This document shows positions 6,539 through 7,711 of a DNA stretch of 7,711 nt, in pieces. Origin of the DNA: Deltaproteobacteria bacterium (GTDB lineage: Bacteria; Desulfobacterota; GWC2-55-46; S146-70; JAUXIU01); the NCBI GenBank assembly GCA_030620895.1, contig JAUXIU010000046.1, forward strand, positions 1 to 7,711, in the 5' to 3' direction. The translations under genes were made by a program, and so were the position numbers. How positions within the stretch are numbered: position 1 is the stretch's first letter; the number at the start of each line of letters is the position of its first letter. Under the pieces are notes generated by a model. It was not told where the DNA came from, made no database searches, and was given only the letters and a program-made list of their open reading frames with translations.

Positions 6539-6976
6539 ATGGCAATGAAAGAAGTGATAGACAGATATAGGGAGAAGGGGTTAAGATTAACACCCCAGAG
6601 GCTTGCGATATTAGAGTTTTTGGAAGGTAACGTAGATCATCCGACTGCAGAGGATATCTTTCATGCTGTAAAGATGAAATATCCAATGATCTCGCTAGCG
6701 ACAATATACAACACCATTCAAGCACTTAAAGAGCTAGGGAACTTACAGGAGATTACGATAGACCCCGAGAGGAAACACTACGACCCGAACACAAGCCCCC
6801 ACCATCATATAGTCTGTACGAGATGTAACAGGATAGGAGATGTATTTGAAGACTATTCAAGGGTATTGTCCCTATCGGAGGATATCCTTAAGGTCTTCAA
6901 AATAACTGGCAACCATGTAGATTTTTACGGTGTGTGTATTAAATGTCAAGAAAATAAAAAAAAGAAGGAGGTATGA
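6539..6976 (+). CDS. perR: Peroxide-responsive repressor PerR (Fur family)
   Basis: 145-residue Fur-family repressor, the same length as B. subtilis PerR. The N-terminal winged helix includes RLTPQRLAILEFL and the recognition region ISLATIYNTIQALKELG (51-67). Every PerR metal ligand is present at a constant offset of three. The regulatory site is His34, Asp82, His88, His90 and Asp101 (His37, Asp85, His91, His93, Asp104 in B. subtilis). The structural zinc site is Cys93, Cys96, Cys133 and Cys136. The Asp at 101, rather than Glu, separates PerR from Fur. In this family iron-loaded protein senses peroxide by oxidising the regulatory His residues, and then leaves DNA. A Per box sits in its own leader, so autorepression is expected. 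Neither ATG (6539 or 6545) has a clear Shine-Dalgarno sequence. The peroxiredoxin gene follows after three bases. Confidence 0.93.
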   Translation: MAMKEVIDRYREKGLRLTPQRLAILEFLEGNVDHPTAEDIFHAVKMKYPMISLATIYNTIQALKELGNLQEITIDPERKHYDPNTSPHHHIVCTRCNRIGDVFEDYSRVLSLSEDILKVFKITGNHVDFYGVCIKCQENKKKKEV

Positions 6977-6979
6977 ATC

Positions 6980-7594
6980 ATGTCAGAAGCAAGAATTCAA
7001 AAAGAGGCGCCGGACTTTTCAGCGCAGGCGGTTATGCCGGACGGCTCATTCAAGGAGGTAAAACTCTCAGACTACAAGGGGAAATATGCAGTGCTATTCT
7101 TTTATCCCCTTGACTTTACATTTGTCTGTCCTACGGAGCTAATTGCCCTGAGTGACAAGATCAATGAATTTCAGAAGAAGAATGCAGAGGTTTTAGCCAT
7201 TTCAGTGGACAGCCCCTATTCACATGCTGCATGGAGGAACGTACCGAGAGAAAATGGTGGCGTTGGCGAGCTGGGGTATCCGCTTGTCTCTGACTTGGAC
7301 AAGAGTATCTGCAGGAAATACGGTGTACTTCTAGAAAAGCCCGGTATCGCTCTCAGAGGTCTATTTATACTGGATAAAGCGGGTATATTGAGACATATAA
7401 CTGTAAACGACCTGCCACTGGGAAGAAATGTGGATGAGGTATTAAGGGTACTCGATGCGATCCAGTTTAATGAGGAGCACGGCGAGGTCTGCCCAGCCAA
7501 CTGGAAAAAGGGTGAAGAAGGGATGAAACCGGACAAGGAAGGGCTTGAGTCATTCGCTAAGAAGCGTTATGGTGGTAAGAAGAGTGCTGCGTGA
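6980..7594 (+). CDS. Two-Cys peroxiredoxin (AhpC/TSA family, Prx1-like)
   Basis: 204-residue thiol peroxidase reducing hydrogen and organic peroxides; acts in the cytoplasm, as no signal peptide is seen. The peroxidatic site [13 protein letters not shown] carries Pro43, Thr47 and Cys50 in the PxxxTxxC motif, with Arg126 completing the active site. The resolving Cys171 lies in [18 protein letters not shown], the typical two-Cys C-terminal motif. A GGVG (93-96) corresponds to the GGLG of overoxidation-sensitive enzymes, while the C-terminal YF of those enzymes is absent (RYGGKKSAA). A third Cys, 111, is present. The reductant (thioredoxin, AhpF or other) is not encoded here. AAGGAGG (6965-6971) lies 8 bases from the ATG, inside the end of perR, so the two genes are co-transcribed and tightly coupled. 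Induction by peroxide through PerR is expected. Confidence 0.95.
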   Translation: MSEARIQKEAPDFSAQAVMPDGSFKEVKLSDYKGKYAVLFFYPLDFTFVCPTELIALSDKINEFQKKNAEVLAISVDSPYSHAAWRNVPRENGGVGELGYPLVSDLDKSICRKYGVLLEKPGIALRGLFILDKAGILRHITVNDLPLGRNVDEVLRVLDAIQFNEEHGEVCPANWKKGEEGMKPDKEGLESFAKKRYGGKKSAA

Positions 7595-7633
7595 GAAAAT
7601 AAGCTTTAATATATCTCTTCATCTATGACTCAC

Positions 7634-7655
7634 TGGAAAAAGGATTCCACTTTTT
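7634..7655 (+). terminator. Weak candidate terminator after the peroxiredoxin gene
   Basis: TGGAA (7634-7638) and TTCCA (7645-7649) form a 5-base-pair stem with a 6-base loop, followed after one base by five Ts (7651-7655). The stem is short, so this is plausible only by position, 40 bases after the stop. Confidence 0.35.
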
Positions 7656-7711
7656 CTAGAAACCGTTTTCAAAACTATTCGTTATGAGTTAAAAAGATTA
7701 CCATAAATGAT

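Noticed and set aside
6535..6540. TATAAT resembling a perfect -10 box at the perR start
   Set aside because: It overlaps the perR ATG and has no -35 at 16-18 bases; the TTGACA-N17-TATAGT pair upstream is a better promoter.

Overview
The window reads as ordinary chromosomal DNA from a moderately AT-rich Gram-negative bacterium. The Gram-negative assignment rests on a heptose-1-phosphate adenylyltransferase of the LPS-core pathway and a sigma-54-type promoter. Simple hexamer/heptamer repeats and a GATTACA-type palindromic repeat between genes remind me of Nitrospirota and former deltaproteobacterial genomes. That placement is an impression, not a result.

Layout. 1-126: two tandem short-repeat tracts. 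133-1421 (+): radC and plsY, overlapping by one base. 1433-1972 (-): a YacP-like NYN-domain nuclease, tail to tail with plsY. 1973-2427: a 455-base intergenic region with a textbook -24/-12 (sigma-54) promoter, a palindromic repeat inside the presumed leader, and a possible leader peptide and SD-masking stem. 2434-4215 (+): glnB (PII) and glnA (type I glutamine synthetase with an adenylylatable Tyr), closed by a strong intrinsic terminator at 4225-4274. 4264-5469 (-): comF followed by a stand-alone hldE2/rfaE2-type gene. 5564-6283 (or 6469) (-): a conserved-looking but uncharacterised Cys-containing protein. 6539-7594 (+): perR and a two-Cys peroxiredoxin, preceded by a near-consensus sigma-70 promoter and an almost perfect Per box.

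Two regulatory units stand out. glnB-glnA form a nitrogen-assimilation operon: PII and an adenylylatable GlnA behind a sigma-54 promoter, pointing to NtrC-like control, with an unusually long and structured leader. perR-prx form a peroxide-response operon: the regulator has every B. subtilis PerR metal ligand at a constant offset, and its likely operator lies just downstream of its own promoter, so autorepression with peroxide-induced peroxiredoxin is the natural reading. The remaining genes are housekeeping: phospholipid synthesis, LPS heptose activation, a ComF-type phosphoribosyltransferase-fold protein, RadC and an RNase-like NYN protein. I see no mobile element, CRISPR array, tRNA or rRNA.
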